A DNA stretch of 12,626 nt from an uncultured Butyricicoccus sp. Its GTDB lineage: Bacteria; Bacillota; Clostridia; Oscillospirales; Butyricicoccaceae. How positions within the stretch are numbered: position 1 is the stretch's first letter; each line of letters starts with the position of its first letter. The stretch covers positions 1 through 12,626 of the forward strand of contig CAUEJN010000027.1 in the NCBI GenBank assembly GCA_959018045.1, written 5' to 3'. The notes under the pieces are model-generated. The model was given only the letters and a program-made list of their open reading frames with translations. It did not search any database and was not told where the DNA came from. Both the position numbers and the translations under genes were made by a program. Shown one piece after another: positions 11,524-12,626 of this stretch.

Positions 11524-12456
11524 ATGGCAAAGGTTTTTGATCGTGTCACCGATCTCATCGGCGGCACGCCGCTGGTCGCATTCGACCGCATCGCACAGGC
11601 ACACGGCGCAAAAGCGCACATTCTGGCCAAGCTCGAGTGCATGAACCCGGCTGGCTCGGCCAAAGACCGCGCGGCGCTGTCCATGATTGAGGCTGCAGAG
11701 CGCTCGGGCAAGCTCAAACCCGGCGCGACCATCATTGAGCCGACTTCGGGTAATACCGGCATCGGCCTGGCATCGGTCGCCGCACCCCGTGGCTATCACG
11801 TCATTCTGGTCATGCCTGAGACCATGTCCTTGGAGCGCCGCCGCCTGATCGCGGCTTACGGCGCAGAAATCGTCCTGACTCCGGGCAAACTGGGCATGCA
11901 GGGCGCAGTCGACAAGGCCAACGAGTTAAACTGTGAGATTTCCGGCAGCATCATCGCTGGTCAGTTCGTCAATCCCGCAAACCCCGCCGCACATTATAAG
12001 TCCACCGGCCCGGAAATCTGGCGCGATACCGACGGCAGCGTCGATGCATTCGTCGCAGGTATCGGCACGGGCGGTACGATCACCGGTGTTGGCCACTACC
12101 TCAAGGAGCAGAACCCCGACGTGCAGGTCGTCGCAGTCGAACCCGCTGACTCGCCGCTGCTGTCGACCGGTAAGGCCGGCCCGCATGGTATCCAGGGCAT
12201 CGGCGCTAACTTCATCCCGGAAGCACTCGACCGCACGGTTTACGATCAGGTTAAGACCGTCCAGACCGCCGACGCAAACGCGATCGCACGCGAAATTGCC
12301 CGCACTGAGGGCATCCTGGTCGGTATCTCGTCGGGCGCAGCTGTCAGTGCTGCACTGGAGCTGGCAAAACAGCCCGAATTCGAGGGCAAAACCATCGTGG
12401 TTATGCTGCCTGATACCGGTGAACGCTATCTGAGCACCGGCATCTTCGACGATTAA
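11524..12456 (+). CDS. cysK: Cysteine synthase (O-acetylserine sulfhydrylase)
   Basis: A PLP fold-type II enzyme that makes cysteine from O-acetylserine and sulfide in the cytosol. The 310-residue product matches the family length. Lys47 in NPAGSAKDRA binds PLP, although the block is usually NP..SVKDR. EPTSGNTGIGLA (72-83) is the substrate loop, GIGTGGTITG (178-187) cradles the PLP phosphate, and GISSGAA plus PDTGERYLST occur near the C-terminus. TLIGGTPL-type N-terminal sequence (here DLIGGTPLV, 10-18) is also present. GAAGGAGG (11507-11514) precedes the ATG by nine bases. It is the second gene of a metY-cysK unit, so sulfide can enter both homocysteine and cysteine. Whether it also takes part in a cysteine synthase complex with CysE is not visible here. 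Confidence 0.95.
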   Translation: MAKVFDRVTDLIGGTPLVAFDRIAQAHGAKAHILAKLECMNPAGSAKDRAALSMIEAAERSGKLKPGATIIEPTSGNTGIGLASVAAPRGYHVILVMPETMSLERRRLIAAYGAEIVLTPGKLGMQGAVDKANELNCEISGSIIAGQFVNPANPAAHYKSTGPEIWRDTDGSVDAFVAGIGTGGTITGVGHYLKEQNPDVQVVAVEPADSPLLSTGKAGPHGIQGIGANFIPEALDRTVYDQVKTVQTADANAIAREIARTEGILVGISSGAAVSAALELAKQPEFEGKTIVVMLPDTGERYLSTGIFDD

Positions 12457-12479
12457 AAGGAATTCCCGCCCCGTGGGCG

Positions 12480-12626
12480 AACTGAAGCTTTCGCGCAAGC
12501 CTTTCTTCAACCTTGCAGAACCAGAAAAGGCCCCTGTGGGGCGTTTTCCTGCAAGGCTGTGGCCGACTGGCTCGGCCAAGGCCCTAACACGCGGGCACCG
12601 TTGCCCTGAGTCGGACTCCGCAGAGT
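12480..12626 (-). repeat. Composite hairpin unit, copy 4 (truncated by window end)
   Basis: Read on the minus strand it matches copy 2 (1140-1376): stem B ACTC-CGCA-GAGT (12615-12626, cut), GGGCA/TGCCC (12593-12606), GGCCGA/TCGGCC (12561-12577), a large hairpin CCTTGCAG/CTGCAAGG (12511-12518, 12549-12556) enclosing AAAA-GCCCC-GGGGC-TTTT, and the tail TGAAGCTTTCGC (12483-12494). It lacks the two insertions present in copy 2. The stem A partner should lie just beyond the window. Confidence 0.75.
12525..12547 (+). terminator. Probable terminator region of metY-cysK within the repeat
   Basis: GCCCC (12530-12534) / GGGGC (12538-12542) with loop TGT, flanked by AAAA and GTTTT, and nested in the 46-base hairpin 12511-12556. 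It is the first strong hairpin with a T-run after the cysK stop (69 bases away). The T-run is short, so termination efficiency is uncertain. Confidence 0.5.

Overview
This window looks like a chromosomal piece of a moderately GC-rich Clostridia (Firmicutes), most like the Oscillospiraceae/Butyricicoccaceae gut group. That placement rests on gene content, strong AAGGAG-type Shine-Dalgarno sites, TTGAAA/TTGACA-17-TATAAT promoters and protein style. I could not run a similarity search, so the genus is left open. All convincing genes lie on the + strand.

Layout: (i) 1-1450 is mostly non-coding. It has a palindrome-rich repeat unit (41-103), a terminator (191-222), an AT-rich island with a probable gene remnant (395-550) and a small four-helix membrane protein (556-948), a chain of hairpins ending in a terminator (992-1088), and a long copy of the repeat unit (1094-1371). 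(ii) 1495-2960 is a strong promoter followed by trmL (tRNA wobble 2'-O-methyltransferase) and a DegV-family lipid-binding protein. (iii) 3077-8510 is a near-consensus promoter, a ~100-nt leader, and the lower-glycolysis operon pgk-tpiA-gpmI-eno, closed by a strong terminator. gap, often the first gene of such clusters, is absent. GpmI carries an unusual ~46-residue Lys/Ala/Thr-rich N-terminal tail. (iv) 8521-8905 is a dense cluster of about a dozen perfect hairpins, with two oppositely oriented repeat units around a terminator. (v) 8931-9999 is a self-contained transcription unit for a membrane-anchored NodB-fold protein whose metal-binding triad is substituted. (vi) 10013-12456 is a consensus promoter, a candidate 18-codon leader peptide, then metY and cysK (sulfur assimilation into homocysteine and cysteine). 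(vii) 12480-12626 is another copy of the repeat unit, inverted relative to the one at 1094-1371 and cut by the window edge.

The core genes are ordinary housekeeping: pgk, tpiA, gpmI and eno carry triose phosphates to phosphoenolpyruvate; metY and cysK fix sulfide. The less ordinary material is the family of composite hairpin units (five copies, both orientations, stems changed in sequence but still paired), the possible leader-peptide/anti-Shine-Dalgarno switch ahead of metY, the basic tail on GpmI, and the apparently metal-less NodB protein.
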